Positions 14,652 through 24,053 of a DNA stretch of 33,109 nucleotides are shown here, in pieces. A model generated the notes under the pieces. That model was not told the origin of the DNA and did no database searches. It saw nothing but the letters and a program-made list of their open reading frames with translations. Source of the DNA: Candidatus Poribacteria bacterium (GTDB lineage Bacteria > Poribacteria > DTPJ01 > WJIO01); contig WJIO01000074.1 in NCBI GenBank assembly GCA_014730235.1, forward strand, positions 1-33,109, written 5' to 3'. Every line of letters starts with the position of its first letter. Position 1 is the first letter of the stretch. Made by a program: the position numbers and the translations under genes.

Positions 14652-17600
14652 ATGAGGGATATTATGATTTGCAAAAATGGATTTATTCATATCTTATATA
14701 TATTGCTCCTGTTATCAATATTTTTCACCTTTGACGCATCGGGTTTAATCATGGAAATTCAGGGAACAAATGTAGAAGGTGAGGGTACTAATAATGAATT
14801 CAGTATCCCCGGTGCTAAGATTCTTTTGGAAGGTGATACAAGATCAGAAGATCGGCAGACTCTGGGAACCTTACAGGTAATGAAACAGATTACAGAATCA
14901 GAGCTTTTATCCATAATATCCGGTGATACCAACTACATAGAAAATTCCCTGGATTCAGAGTTTATAGAGTCTGATCTGGAAGATGAAATACCGGGTGGGT
15001 TATCTCAGTATGCACAGGTAGTGATACTGGAACAGGAAAGACAGTGGTTGATAGTCGATTTCAGTGAAGCTTATTTTGTAGTTAAAACAAATAGCCTTCG
15101 GGTTTATATACCAAAATGGATTAATATTTACGCTGGCTCTCATGTGGATGGCAAACATAATCTTAATGGCTCGGAAGGTACAGTAATAAGAATAGGGAGT
15201 GGCTTTGAAGATCCTGATAATGATGAAGAGACAGACGAAGTAAGAACAGATAATAGTGGTGAGTACAACGTTTCATTTACCCTTCCATTCAACCTTTTTG
15301 ATCCTGATAATCCACAACCTTTTATATCCGCTGTCAGAATCAAAGGCCGGGATGAAGGTGAAGCCGAAGGGGCAATTGCCTTAGGTGTTCAGTTGCCTAT
15401 TTTTGATGACGTAGATATAGATTTAGAAAATTCCCGGGTTCGCAACGGTGATACTATTGAAATTGATGTAGACCTGGAAGATTTCAACAACGATGAAATA
15501 GAACTTGTTACACTTTTACCTGATTTTTCAAATATAGACAGCACATTTCATGGTTCTGACAGTATTCCTGATCCTGAGGAATATTCAGATCAATGGACTT
15601 CAAATCCCAACGATATGGGGTTGGATGAATTGATTAATGATGTTATTGCAGCCATAAATAGCGGAAAGATGTATATTGAAGACAGAGGCAATGGTCGTTA
15701 TTCCGTAAGCTACACCATATCAGAACTCAATGTAACACCCGGAGGATTCAAAACTGTCAATGTACGGACTTTGGCCTATCCGTCCAGTATGTCATTATAC
15801 GATATTGAAGATGTATTCGAATCCCTTGACCTGATCCCAAGTCTTTATCCCCAGGGAGATATTCTGTATGCAAAATGGACTGCCGGACAGTTAGGAACTG
15901 ACCCCATAGAACTGGACAGCCTACCGCCTAATTTTGATTTTGGAATAATTAACCCTTTTGTCAAACCACCTTCGGCAAGAGCTGTAAATGATGAATTGGC
16001 GTATTTATATAAACCCGGTGATATAGTCCGGCTGATGGTTCAAATTGATCCCCATGACCTAAGCTCGGATGAGTTAGAGGAAATTAATCTCGAAGATATC
16101 AATAATAATGGGGTTGAGGGGTTACAGGTTCAGGATATTAATGTATATTTCGACATCAGCGAACTCCTGGAGCCCTCTTATCTACTATCATATCCCCAGG
16201 ATTCCAATGGTAACGAAATACCCGATGTAGCAGAAATTTACGCTGATTATGCTGGTAACGATGGAATAGATAATGATTTTGACGAATCAGGTAACGGTTA
16301 TGAAGACGATGAAGACATAACTCCCAACGGGTTTAATGAGCGATTTATATATACAACGGCTTTTGTAATTGACAGCAACTTTAAGGGTGTATCAAACCTT
16401 ACAACCACAGAACCTTTACCTGTAAGGATACTGATAGAGGATGGAGCAAATAACAAAAGACATTACAGTTTCTGGAAGGAAATTTATGATCCTGATACTC
16501 AAAGCTGGGCTACAGTAAACATGGCAAACTGGGTTTCTGCTTATGGACGCGATCCTGATTCACTGGAACAAAAAAATCCGGTAGTGGTTGATGAAGACGA
16601 CGGAGGTTACCTTCCTTTTGGCGGTTCTGCTGCCTTTGAACCTAATCCTAACCTCTTTCCTGTCTGGGACAACGGTCATAATATCGTGGAAAATTGGGAT
16701 AAACCCTGGCGGATAATTATTGATGCAGATCCTCCAAATATTGCCATCTTTGATTCATTGAAACTTAACGGTTATATACTCAATACTGCGGATAAAGAAC
16801 AGGTGATTAAAGGTGCGGCTGTAGTTCCTCCTGCTTCTGGTTATGTGGCGGCAGATTATAATGAAACTACCGTCACCAACGGCACAGAAGTATATAGCAG
16901 TGCTGGCAATTATATCTATGAAATTGGCGGGGATCAACAAGATTTGACTATTTTGAGTGTCTGGTTTCCCGGTGATAACGATATTGCTTATGTTAAATTC
17001 ATGTATTCAGCCACAGGTCAACCCGGAACATATATTCCTATGAAAGGTTATTTTAACGGAGATGTTCAGGTTACAGGTCTTTATGATATTGCAGGAAATA
17101 TAACAGATACAGGATATCCTGGCGTTAATGGAAATATTCCATATCACGATGGTTTTAACAATGGTGATGATGACAATGATGGAGATAATGACCTTTCTGA
17201 TGATGAGGTTCATGATGCTAATATAGGCTCTAATAATGATGGTGTAGACAACGATGCTGATGGTCTGGTGGATGCTGACGATAAAGATATACTTGGATTT
17301 AACACAGATATTTACGACTATACCCGGGACGAGGATGAAGATGGCATTATGGATGAAGATGAATATATAGTTCGGGCAAGATGGGATGCAGTAAAAAACG
17401 CTTACAAGGCATCCTGGGCTTTTGATCCTGTCCGTATTGCCCGGATATTGGACTTAGACCCAAATAAAGCTTATGCCATTAAGGCTGTTCCATTTGATCA
17501 TGCCGGAAATATGAATGAAAATTCAGCTTCGTATATATATGTCATATTCAGGGTAAGCGGCAAGGGTATCACAAGCCCGGAAGGCTCTGTTGTTACTGAA

Positions 17601-18584
17601 CTTTATAAAAATGGAGAATTATTAAAAGGTCAGGCTTTACAGGAAAATCAAACCTATGAACTGAAAGCTCAGACCGAAGGTACAGTAGAAGCAATTGCAT
17701 TTCAATACTCTATGGACAAAAACATCTGGGTAAACATGCCAACAGCATTTGGCGAACCCAACCCGGACTCCTCAGCACCTTACGGAATATCCTGGCGACC
17801 TATGTTGACTACATTATCAGATAATCTATGGGTTGACAATAATGGAAACGGCGTCAAAGATTTTGACGAACCAACATATCAGATGGGTGATTTGCTTTAT
17901 ATCAGATCTCTGGTCAGCATATTCAATCCATATCTGGGACGTTATACAGTAAATGACGGATTAAACATAGACCCACAATACTTTATTGTATATACTCCGT
18001 TGATACCAACACCGTCTGATCCTGATCCACCACCCGGTTCCGAAATACAGACGCTTTTAACCGATCAACCAGCTTTGTTTATACCTTTATATCAGGGATG
18101 GAATCTCATTTCTATACCTTTGAAGATACCAAACATAGATTCATCTATCTTTGTTCAGGATATTGAGGATAATTACAGGTCAATATGGACTTATGATTCA
18201 TTTTTTGAGCAATGGCGAAAGCGCATTAAAGGCCAGATGGACGATCTGTATATAATCCAGAGTAAAAAGGCATACTGGATAGATATGGCTGAAGATGATA
18301 TTTTATTAATAACCGGGGAAGAATTTACCAACACATCCATAACCCTATATAATGGTTGGAATATGGCAGGCTATTGCTCATTGGACAATCAATCTACATT
18401 TGTGGCTTTATCAACTATATACTTCGATGAGTATGTAGCTAGTTATACCTTTGACAATATCAATAAGACATGGCTACGACATATGCCAAATCCTGTAATA
18501 CCCAACACCTTACTTCAATATATACCAGGTAACGGTTATTACATATATGTGGGTGACAGATGCACATGGACAGTTACACCCTGA
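14652..18584 (+). CDS. Large acidic secreted protein with Asp/Asn-rich repeats and C-terminal GWN repeats
   Basis: 1310 residues, function not recognised. An N-terminal hydrophobic stretch (about 11-28) followed by DASG is a likely signal peptide. The body is beta-rich and strongly acidic. Asp/Asn/Gly-rich runs at about 517-560 (DSNGNEIPDV, NDGIDNDFDES) and 837-906 (DDDNDGDND, NDGVDNDADGLVDADD, DEDEDGIMDEDE) look like thrombospondin-type-3 or dockerin-like Ca-binding loops. The C-terminal 170 residues hold two copies of a module starting L-Y-x-GWN: GWNLISIPL (near 1149) and GWNMAGYC (near 1235). The copies may serve surface attachment or sorting; that is inference. The ATG at 14664 is an alternative start, since GAGGG lies between the two ATGs. 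It is followed 12 bases later by mgtE. Confidence 0.85.
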   Translation: MRDIMICKNGFIHILYILLLLSIFFTFDASGLIMEIQGTNVEGEGTNNEFSIPGAKILLEGDTRSEDRQTLGTLQVMKQITESELLSIISGDTNYIENSLDSEFIESDLEDEIPGGLSQYAQVVILEQERQWLIVDFSEAYFVVKTNSLRVYIPKWINIYAGSHVDGKHNLNGSEGTVIRIGSGFEDPDNDEETDEVRTDNSGEYNVSFTLPFNLFDPDNPQPFISAVRIKGRDEGEAEGAIALGVQLPIFDDVDIDLENSRVRNGDTIEIDVDLEDFNNDEIELVTLLPDFSNIDSTFHGSDSIPDPEEYSDQWTSNPNDMGLDELINDVIAAINSGKMYIEDRGNGRYSVSYTISELNVTPGGFKTVNVRTLAYPSSMSLYDIEDVFESLDLIPSLYPQGDILYAKWTAGQLGTDPIELDSLPPNFDFGIINPFVKPPSARAVNDELAYLYKPGDIVRLMVQIDPHDLSSDELEEINLEDINNNGVEGLQVQDINVYFDISELLEPSYLLSYPQDSNGNEIPDVAEIYADYAGNDGIDNDFDESGNGYEDDEDITPNGFNERFIYTTAFVIDSNFKGVSNLTTTEPLPVRILIEDGANNKRHYSFWKEIYDPDTQSWATVNMANWVSAYGRDPDSLEQKNPVVVDEDDGGYLPFGGSAAFEPNPNLFPVWDNGHNIVENWDKPWRIIIDADPPNIAIFDSLKLNGYILNTADKEQVIKGAAVVPPASGYVAADYNETTVTNGTEVYSSAGNYIYEIGGDQQDLTILSVWFPGDNDIAYVKFMYSATGQPGTYIPMKGYFNGDVQVTGLYDIAGNITDTGYPGVNGNIPYHDGFNNGDDDNDGDNDLSDDEVHDANIGSNNDGVDNDADGLVDADDKDILGFNTDIYDYTRDEDEDGIMDEDEYIVRARWDAVKNAYKASWAFDPVRIARILDLDPNKAYAIKAVPFDHAGNMNENSASYIYVIFRVSGKGITSPEGSVVTELYKNGELLKGQALQENQTYELKAQTEGTVEAIAFQYSMDKNIWVNMPTAFGEPNPDSSAPYGISWRPMLTTLSDNLWVDNNGNGVKDFDEPTYQMGDLLYIRSLVSIFNPYLGRYTVNDGLNIDPQYFIVYTPLIPTPSDPDPPPGSEIQTLLTDQPALFIPLYQGWNLISIPLKIPNIDSSIFVQDIEDNYRSIWTYDSFFEQWRKRIKGQMDDLYIIQSKKAYWIDMAEDDILLITGEEFTNTSITLYNGWNMAGYCSLDNQSTFVALSTIYFDEYVASYTFDNINKTWLRHMPNPVIPNTLLQYIPGNGYYIYVGDRCTWTVTP

Positions 18585-18596
18585 ATTGAGTGAAAA

Positions 18597-20009
18597 ATGG
18601 AAGAACGCAGACAGCAAGTTGTAGATAAATTAATAAACGCCCTAAATGAGGTTCAAGTTCTCAAGACAGCTTTGGAGAATATAAGTCCTGATGAAATAGC
18701 CCGGGCTATCAGTATACTCAAACAGACTATGGACAATGCCCATCCGGTGGAAATTGCCCAGGCCTTGCGTCATCTGGATCCAGAAGAGCAGGAGGATGTC
18801 ATTGATCCTCTAACACCAGAGGATTCCAGCGAAGTTATACTTGCCCTGAGGGATGTGGATGAAAATGCAAGTATACAACTTGTGGAAGAGCTTACAAAAG
18901 ATGAGCTTTCCGAGATGCTTAATAATATGGAGCCTGATGATGCGGCTGATATTATTGCAGATCTTCCGGAAGGGGACGCAGCAGAAATCCTGAGATTAAT
19001 GGAAAAAGAGGATGCTGAAAGTGTCCAGGAACTACTGAAATACCCTGAAGATACAGCCGGCGGTATTATGACATCAGAGTATTCCGCTATAGGGGAAGAT
19101 TTGACAACTGTTGAGGCCCTGAAATACCTCAAGGATAATCCCCCCCATAGGCAGATATTTTATATATATGTGGTTGATAATAAAAACCGGCTTCTTGGTA
19201 CTGTTCCTCTGGATAGAATTATAACTGAGAAAGAAAACCGTAAATTAGGGGATATAGCTCTTCCTTCTGTTGTTACTGTATTGCCTGATACTGACAGAGA
19301 AGAGGCAGCACTTTTAGTAACCCAGTATAACATGTTGGCCCTGCCTGTTGTAGACGAACAGGATCATCTTTTAGGTGTTATTACTATTGACGACGCTATG
19401 GATACTCTACAGGATGAAGCCACTGAGGATATATATAAACTGGCCGGCTCCAGTGATGATGAACTTCTAAGCCGCTCCGCATTTAAAGTCGCTCAGATAA
19501 GGTTGCCCTGGCTTTTTATTTGTCTTGCCGGTAGTCTTTTCTCAGGCTTTGTAATCCGGATGTTTTCTGGAACCCTGGCCCAGGCCATAGCTATAGCGTC
19601 ATTTATACCGGCAATAATGGCTATGGGTGGTAATACAGGGCTTCAATCATCAACTGCCACAGTCCGGGGAATTGCCACAGGTTATATACCCCTTACACAA
19701 ATATCAAAGGTAATATTCAAAGAAATGCGCACTGCCCTTATTATGGGCCTGGTCTGTGGTCTGTTAATGGCCGGAGTCGCCTATTTATGGAAAGGTGGGC
19801 AAATTGCCCTGGGTGTTGTAGTTGGAACATCAATATTTCTGGCTGTATCTCTGTCGGCAAATATGGGGGTTATGATACCCATAATTTTCAAAAAATTAAA
19901 CGTTGATCCAGCCGTTGCCTCAGGTCCTTTAATTACTATGATTAACGATATTACCGGTCTGCTGGTATATTTAACCATGTCAACTATTTTGATAAAACAT
20001 ATTGCATAA
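18597..20009 (+). CDS. mgtE: Magnesium transporter MgtE
   Basis: Mg-selective, Mg-gated channel of the inner membrane. The 470 residues are the usual size. The N-terminal superhelical MgtE_N domain (about 30-135; HLDPEEQEDVID, MEPDDAADIIADLPEGDAAE) and a CBS pair (about 150-270; MTSEYSAI, VVDEQDHLLGVITIDDAMD) supply the cytosolic Mg sensor. Five membrane helices follow, with the pore signature PAIMAMGGNTGLQSST at about 337-352. It lies only 12 bases behind the acidic secreted protein, with weak Shine-Dalgarno GAG, so it is probably translated from the same message. No Mg riboswitch (M-box) was seen upstream; none would be expected mid-operon. Confidence 0.96.
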   Translation: MEERRQQVVDKLINALNEVQVLKTALENISPDEIARAISILKQTMDNAHPVEIAQALRHLDPEEQEDVIDPLTPEDSSEVILALRDVDENASIQLVEELTKDELSEMLNNMEPDDAADIIADLPEGDAAEILRLMEKEDAESVQELLKYPEDTAGGIMTSEYSAIGEDLTTVEALKYLKDNPPHRQIFYIYVVDNKNRLLGTVPLDRIITEKENRKLGDIALPSVVTVLPDTDREEAALLVTQYNMLALPVVDEQDHLLGVITIDDAMDTLQDEATEDIYKLAGSSDDELLSRSAFKVAQIRLPWLFICLAGSLFSGFVIRMFSGTLAQAIAIASFIPAIMAMGGNTGLQSSTATVRGIATGYIPLTQISKVIFKEMRTALIMGLVCGLLMAGVAYLWKGGQIALGVVVGTSIFLAVSLSANMGVMIPIIFKKLNVDPAVASGPLITMINDITGLLVYLTMSTILIKHIA

Positions 20010-20031
20010 TGTTATTCAGAAAGAGAATAAA

Positions 20032-20463
20032 ATGGATAAAAATGTAAAACAAGCTTTGGATAGAATTAATGAGCTAAGGGAAAAATGGATTGAAAATTTT
20101 TCTGATCTGGATGATAAAGATCTGGATATAACCGCAGAAGACCAATACTGGACAATCCGAAAATGGCTATACAGGATGATCGATCATGAAGCCATTCACG
20201 TAGGACAAATTGTAAAAACTCGTAGATCCATTGAACCTGTCTGGAAAACCGCCGTCAGATGGCGAGAGATTGACAGGATTATTGGCGAATTATACAGATT
20301 AAGAGGACAGCTTGCCAGCGAATTAGTTGGTCTTTCAGATGAATTGTTTAATACGTCTCCGGATGAGGATAAATGGAGTATTAAAGAAATTCTGGAACAC
20401 CTGGCTAATGCAGAACTATTTTATGTTAAACAGATAGAGAAATTAAAAAATAAAGATAAATAA
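20032..20463 (+). CDS. DinB-family four-helix protein
   Basis: 143 residues with the DinB/YfiT fold pattern: an all-helical protein in which His residues on separate helices can hold a divalent metal. DHEAIHVGQIV (about 51-61) provides a helix with two His, and WSIKEILEHLANAEL near the C terminus is the recurring DinB motif with another. Family members include thiol transferases and damage-induced proteins; nothing here fixes the reaction. A TTG at 20002 would extend the frame into the mgtE stop, but the ATG at 20032, preceded by AAAGAG, is the better start. The gene ends three bases from the convergent ceramidase-like gene, with no terminator between them. Confidence 0.8.
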   Translation: MDKNVKQALDRINELREKWIENFSDLDDKDLDITAEDQYWTIRKWLYRMIDHEAIHVGQIVKTRRSIEPVWKTAVRWREIDRIIGELYRLRGQLASELVGLSDELFNTSPDEDKWSIKEILEHLANAELFYVKQIEKLKNKDK

Positions 20464-20466
20464 AAT

Positions 20467-21903
20467 CTATGTTATTTCTGGTTTTACATTGCCATAAGTC
20501 CAGCGTTCTTTTCTCACTGGGCTTTTTGACGGCATAGGTACTTCCCCGGGGGTTAATTGTCTGGTTAAATCAATCAGACCTTCAACGATCATGTGTCCTG
20601 CTCTGACTTCCAGATTGCTGTAAGAGGTAAGACGTGTTTCATATCCACCCCCATGCTCTCCCATTGCCTCTTCCGTTGGTACATAGCCAATACAACCGTT
20701 GGCCAGTTCTACTGGAAATGTAAAGGGAAATTGACTGCCATTCTTTAAATCCAGACCATATTGACAGAAAAATTCAGCAGGATTAGCCAAAAATACAGCA
20801 GGCCCGATTTGTATAGCCTGAATTTCTACGTCGGCAAAGGTTTTTTTTTCAATTACGGCTTTGAGTAACACCGTCTCCTTGGCAAATGTCCACTCTGTCG
20901 CGCCTACATCAGAGGGGGTTTTCTGAACTATGTCCAAAGCCTTGGTTAATTTTTCTTCACTGGGTATACGTCGCTTTATAGGGATTATATTGGTCAAAAA
21001 CTTGATCGGTTTCAGTTTCCCCGGTTCAATACTAACCAGAACCTTTACAGCCTCTGCCCCAACTCTTGTACCCACATATCTGGCTGAACGTTCTCCAAAA
21101 TCCACGCTGTAAGGATCCTGATTATCTACCTGGGTAACATCACCACATGCTCCATTTAGAAAGACTACAATTGCATTATCACCCATAACCCCTCTGATAG
21201 TTTTTTCCAGATAATAAATCCAGTCTGCGGATGTTCCCCCGGGGCCAGTTGTCCCATGACATGCGTAATTAACCACACATCCCAGAAGATTATCTTCAGA
21301 ATCCCATGCTCCTACAACTCCCACTTCCGGGTCAATGGGTCCGGCAGGTTCTATTATATCAGGATTGCATTTTCCCGGATGGGTACATGTAATTCCATCT
21401 TTCATACGAAATCTTCTGTTAAAACATGCCTTATTCTCATGTCCCGCACCTGTTCCACATTTAGCAGTTATTCTACTTTTATCAGCTTCTGTTATGGCCT
21501 CAACCGTTGCATCTTCAACCTGTTGAATATATTCCGGGTTTGCATTGGAACTCTTTTCATAGGCCAGATGCTTAACCATATCCGAGGCATAATTAAAATA
21601 TCCCGGAACAATCATACCCAAAGGTCCCGCTGAATGGGAATGAGAAGCGCCTATCATTACAGCATCAGGGTTAATTCCACAGGTTTCATAAGCTCTTTTT
21701 CTGACATTTAATACAAAAGAGCGAGGAACAGCCAAAGTATCAACACCAATGAGAACAACCTTGTCGATCCCGTCATCAAAAACTCCCACCCTTACTTTGC
21801 AGGGATCATGAACATTACCATCGTGATATGCCTTTCCATAACCACCAGGTCTTTCCATTCCAGCTTCTGGCGTTATATCTCTTTCAGCAAAACCTGCTTT
21901 CAT
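20467..21903 (-). CDS. Neutral/alkaline ceramidase-like hydrolase
   Basis: A 478-residue protein of the neutral ceramidase N-terminal domain family, Zn amidohydrolases. AGFAERDITPEAG at the start, VLIGVDTLAV, the zinc motif ASHSHSAGP (86-94) and VNYACHGTT with a later NGACGDV are diagnostic. True neutral ceramidases are about 650 residues with a C-terminal Ig-like domain; this lacks one and has no signal peptide, so it belongs to the shorter bacterial group whose substrate is generally unknown. AGGAGA lies seven bases before the ATG. It is the second gene after the Gfo/Idh oxidoreductase, separated by 165 bases that contain a strong palindrome. Such pairs suggest catabolism of a sugar- or amide-containing compound. 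Confidence 0.88.
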   Translation of the reverse strand: MKAGFAERDITPEAGMERPGGYGKAYHDGNVHDPCKVRVGVFDDGIDKVVLIGVDTLAVPRSFVLNVRKRAYETCGINPDAVMIGASHSHSAGPLGMIVPGYFNYASDMVKHLAYEKSSNANPEYIQQVEDATVEAITEADKSRITAKCGTGAGHENKACFNRRFRMKDGITCTHPGKCNPDIIEPAGPIDPEVGVVGAWDSEDNLLGCVVNYACHGTTGPGGTSADWIYYLEKTIRGVMGDNAIVVFLNGACGDVTQVDNQDPYSVDFGERSARYVGTRVGAEAVKVLVSIEPGKLKPIKFLTNIIPIKRRIPSEEKLTKALDIVQKTPSDVGATEWTFAKETVLLKAVIEKKTFADVEIQAIQIGPAVFLANPAEFFCQYGLDLKNGSQFPFTFPVELANGCIGYVPTEEAMGEHGGGYETRLTSYSNLEVRAGHMIVEGLIDLTRQLTPGEVPMPSKSPVRKERWTYGNVKPEIT

Positions 21904-21970
21904 TTTTCTATCTCCTGCTTAAAATTGAATCTTCTGAGGTTCACTACTGAATCATACAAACCATATTTGG

Positions 21971-22005
21971 TATCTGGACGTTTGGTTACCGTAAACGTCC
22001 AGATA
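21971..22005. promoter_or_regulatory. Perfect 13-bp palindrome between Gfo/Idh and ceramidase-like genes
   Basis: TATCTGGACGTTT (21971-21983), nine bases (GGTTACCGT), AAACGTCCAGATA (21993-22005). The arms are perfectly complementary. Nine-base direct repeats AAACCATAT stand at 21958-21966 and 22011-22019. There is no U-tract, so an intrinsic terminator is unlikely; an RNA hairpin, operator or tiny inserted element is possible. Confidence 0.6.
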
Positions 22006-22068
22006 ACTTTAAACCATATCATTAGCCAGAATAATTATCATATTAGGTTTGTCTTTTCAGTATTTCAC

Positions 22069-23097
22069 CTATACGCTTGTAAGTCTTTCCTTAAGGTCAT
22101 CCATCATACCATCAGGCGGCTCAAAAGGCAGATCGATGGGCTTATGGGTCAATGTGCTGACGTATATACCCAATAGTACGTTGAATTTTACTAAGGCTCG
22201 ATCCAACCTTGTAGGATGAGGTTTGGAATCGTCCACGACCCAATCAAACGCAGCATCGGTCAGAGCCGCTTGAGCCAATACATCCTGCTGTCCGTAGCTG
22301 TGCTCCCCCTTTTCGTAGCCTGTTTCTGGTGTACTTCTTTCCCACCAATGCATAGTCCATTGGATAAATCCCTTTGTGCCGTAAACAGCGACGCGCTTAT
22401 GGGAGCATGTTCCCCCACCTTCGATAGTTTCCGGGGCAATTGAACCACATAGAAGCTGAACCCGAACGCCGTTTTCAAATTCAATAGCACCACAGGCCGT
22501 AGCCGGTGAAGGCTGACGGGAATCAATAGGGCCCGGATCTGCCACGTTGCCAAATACCCGGGTTGGGGAGGCAAAACCATTGTATGACTGGGCCAATTCC
22601 AATACATGGACTCCCTGATCACAGACAGTAGACCGGGCACTGGCTTCGATGAACCTTACATCGCCTATACGACCATCAGCTACATCTTTTTTCAACATCA
22701 TGTTGTCAGGATGAAAATGAAGCTGGGTATTGACTACGAATTTAGTCTTGCATTTTTTGTTTAAATCCCGAATCTGCTTCCAGTCCTCACCCTGCAGAAC
22801 TATGGGCTTTTCAACAATAGCCACAGGAACTTCATGCTCTGCCGCTATAGTCATCAACTCGACACGCCAGATAGGAGCAGTAACGATATGCAGAACATCG
22901 GGTTTTTCTTTGTCCAGCATCTCATGAATGTCGGTATACCTTTTTTCTTCAGGGATACCGTATTCTTCGCCGCGAGTGTTAAGCAGTTCTTCGTTAATAT
23001 CGCAAACAGCCAACAACTCACCATTTTTTACATGTTTATAAGCGTGGTAATGTCCCCTTGAACGTCCACCACAACCCAGAAACGCAGATTTAAGCAT
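22069..23097 (-). CDS. Gfo/Idh/MocA-family NAD(P)-dependent oxidoreductase
   Basis: 342 residues. The Rossmann domain begins with FLGCGGRSRGHYHAY (about 6-20) and VCDINEELL; the EKPIVL motif, near residue 97 and carrying the conserved Lys, closes the nucleotide-binding half. The C-terminal half is the mixed sheet used for substrate binding. Members oxidise or reduce hydroxyls of sugars, inositols or related compounds; the substrate cannot be read. A strong Shine-Dalgarno (AAGGAGAG) and a promoter overlapping the end of the CDF gene show it starts a transcript, probably carrying the ceramidase-like gene too. Confidence 0.9.
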   Translation of the reverse strand: MLKSAFLGCGGRSRGHYHAYKHVKNGELLAVCDINEELLNTRGEEYGIPEEKRYTDIHEMLDKEKPDVLHIVTAPIWRVELMTIAAEHEVPVAIVEKPIVLQGEDWKQIRDLNKKCKTKFVVNTQLHFHPDNMMLKKDVADGRIGDVRFIEASARSTVCDQGVHVLELAQSYNGFASPTRVFGNVADPGPIDSRQPSPATACGAIEFENGVRVQLLCGSIAPETIEGGGTCSHKRVAVYGTKGFIQWTMHWWERSTPETGYEKGEHSYGQQDVLAQAALTDAAFDWVVDDSKPHPTRLDRALVKFNVLLGIYVSTLTHKPIDLPFEPPDGMMDDLKERLTSV

Positions 23098-23160
23098 AAT
23101 TAGCTCTCCTTTTTAATTTTTAGGAATGGCTCAAACTGTTTTCTAAAATCACTTCCACAC

Positions 23161-23189
23161 ATTATACAGGGTGTAAGTCATACATTCAA
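23161..23189 (-). promoter_or_regulatory. Promoter of the Gfo/Idh gene
   Basis: Minus strand: TTGAAT (23184-23189, 4 of 6), a 17-base spacer, TATAAT (23161-23166, perfect). It overlaps the last codons of the CDF gene and leaves a leader of about 55-60 bases. Confidence 0.65.
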
Positions 23190-24038
23190 GCCCTGACTTA
23201 TTTCCGAAATAGGATCTATATGGACAAAGGCCTTTTGAACAGACTGCAAATTCTCCAGTCTGTCCCGGACAGTTATACCAATTTCATGAGCTTCTTTGAT
23301 ATTTAGTTTTTCATCTACCTCAATATGGATTTCTACATGGACAACATCACCTACATAATGGGCTCGCAGATCGTTTATCCCTATTACTCCATTTACATTT
23401 ATTGTTTCCAGTCTGATTAAATCTATAATTTCAATTGATGGCACATTGCCCATTAAATACTTTAAGTTTTTATACCCCAGGGAAGTTCCTGAATACATAA
23501 TCCACAAACCTATTATAAGTCCGAAGATATGGTCCCAGTATCCACCTATCAGCATACCCATAATTGCAATGACTGACGCTAAAACATCGTTTCTCGAATC
23601 TATATAACTTGCCTCAAGGGCGGTGCTTTTGTGCTTTTTTGCTGAGAACTTATAAAGAACGGCTATAACAAGCTTGCTGAATATAGCAAAAATCATTATA
23701 CCAACCGCAAATGTATTTTGCTTAACCGTATGCTCTTCAAATATGCCTAGGAAAGAATCCTTAATAATCGTTGCGCCTAAAATAGCGGCAAGAATTGCGA
23801 TGATAAAACTGGCGATAGGTTCAGCCCGTCGGTGGCCGAAGTGATGATTCTGGTCGGATTCGCTGTGATGGAGTTTTACGCTTATGTGGATTACCGAATA
23901 TGAGAATATATCCAGGAAGGAATTAAGGGCATCGGATAGGACCGACATACTACTGGTGACGACACTTGCCCACAACTTCATACCCAGGAGTAATACGGCA
24001 AGAATAATACCAGCGCGTGTTAGATAATCTTTCTTCAT
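23178..24038 (-). CDS. Cation diffusion facilitator (CDF) transporter, Mn-type metal site
   Basis: 286 residues with the CDF plan: six membrane helices followed by a C-terminal cytosolic metal-sensing domain (about 205-280, VEIHIEVDE). It exports divalent metal in exchange for protons. The transport site in helix 2 reads SDALNSFLD, giving N39 and D43, and helix 5 reads DSRND, giving D147 and D151. An Asn-Asp/Asp-Asp set is known from Mn exporters such as MntE, while Zn exporters normally have His at the first position of a pair. Mn (or Fe) is therefore favoured over Zn, by analogy. A His-rich loop (HHSESDQNHHFGHRR) follows helix 2. AGAGGA precedes the ATG, and the family-2 repeat begins about 15 bases upstream. 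Confidence 0.9.
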   Translation of the reverse strand: MKKDYLTRAGIILAVLLLGMKLWASVVTSSMSVLSDALNSFLDIFSYSVIHISVKLHHSESDQNHHFGHRRAEPIASFIIAILAAILGATIIKDSFLGIFEEHTVKQNTFAVGIMIFAIFSKLVIAVLYKFSAKKHKSTALEASYIDSRNDVLASVIAIMGMLIGGYWDHIFGLIIGLWIMYSGTSLGYKNLKYLMGNVPSIEIIDLIRLETINVNGVIGINDLRAHYVGDVVHVEIHIEVDEKLNIKEAHEIGITVRDRLENLQSVQKAFVHIDPISEISQGLNV

Positions 24039-24053
24039 ATTTTTCCTCTTTTC

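Noticed and set aside
20002-20031. TTG start of the DinB gene inside the mgtE stop region
   Set aside because: The ATG at 20032 has a ribosome site and begins the recognisable domain; the TTG has none.
21256-21633. Plus-strand 125-codon frame opposite the ceramidase-like gene
   Set aside because: It is a shadow frame: no ribosome site, Cys/Ser/Ile-rich composition, and full overlap with a clear gene on the other strand. Other opposite-strand frames were discarded for the same reason.
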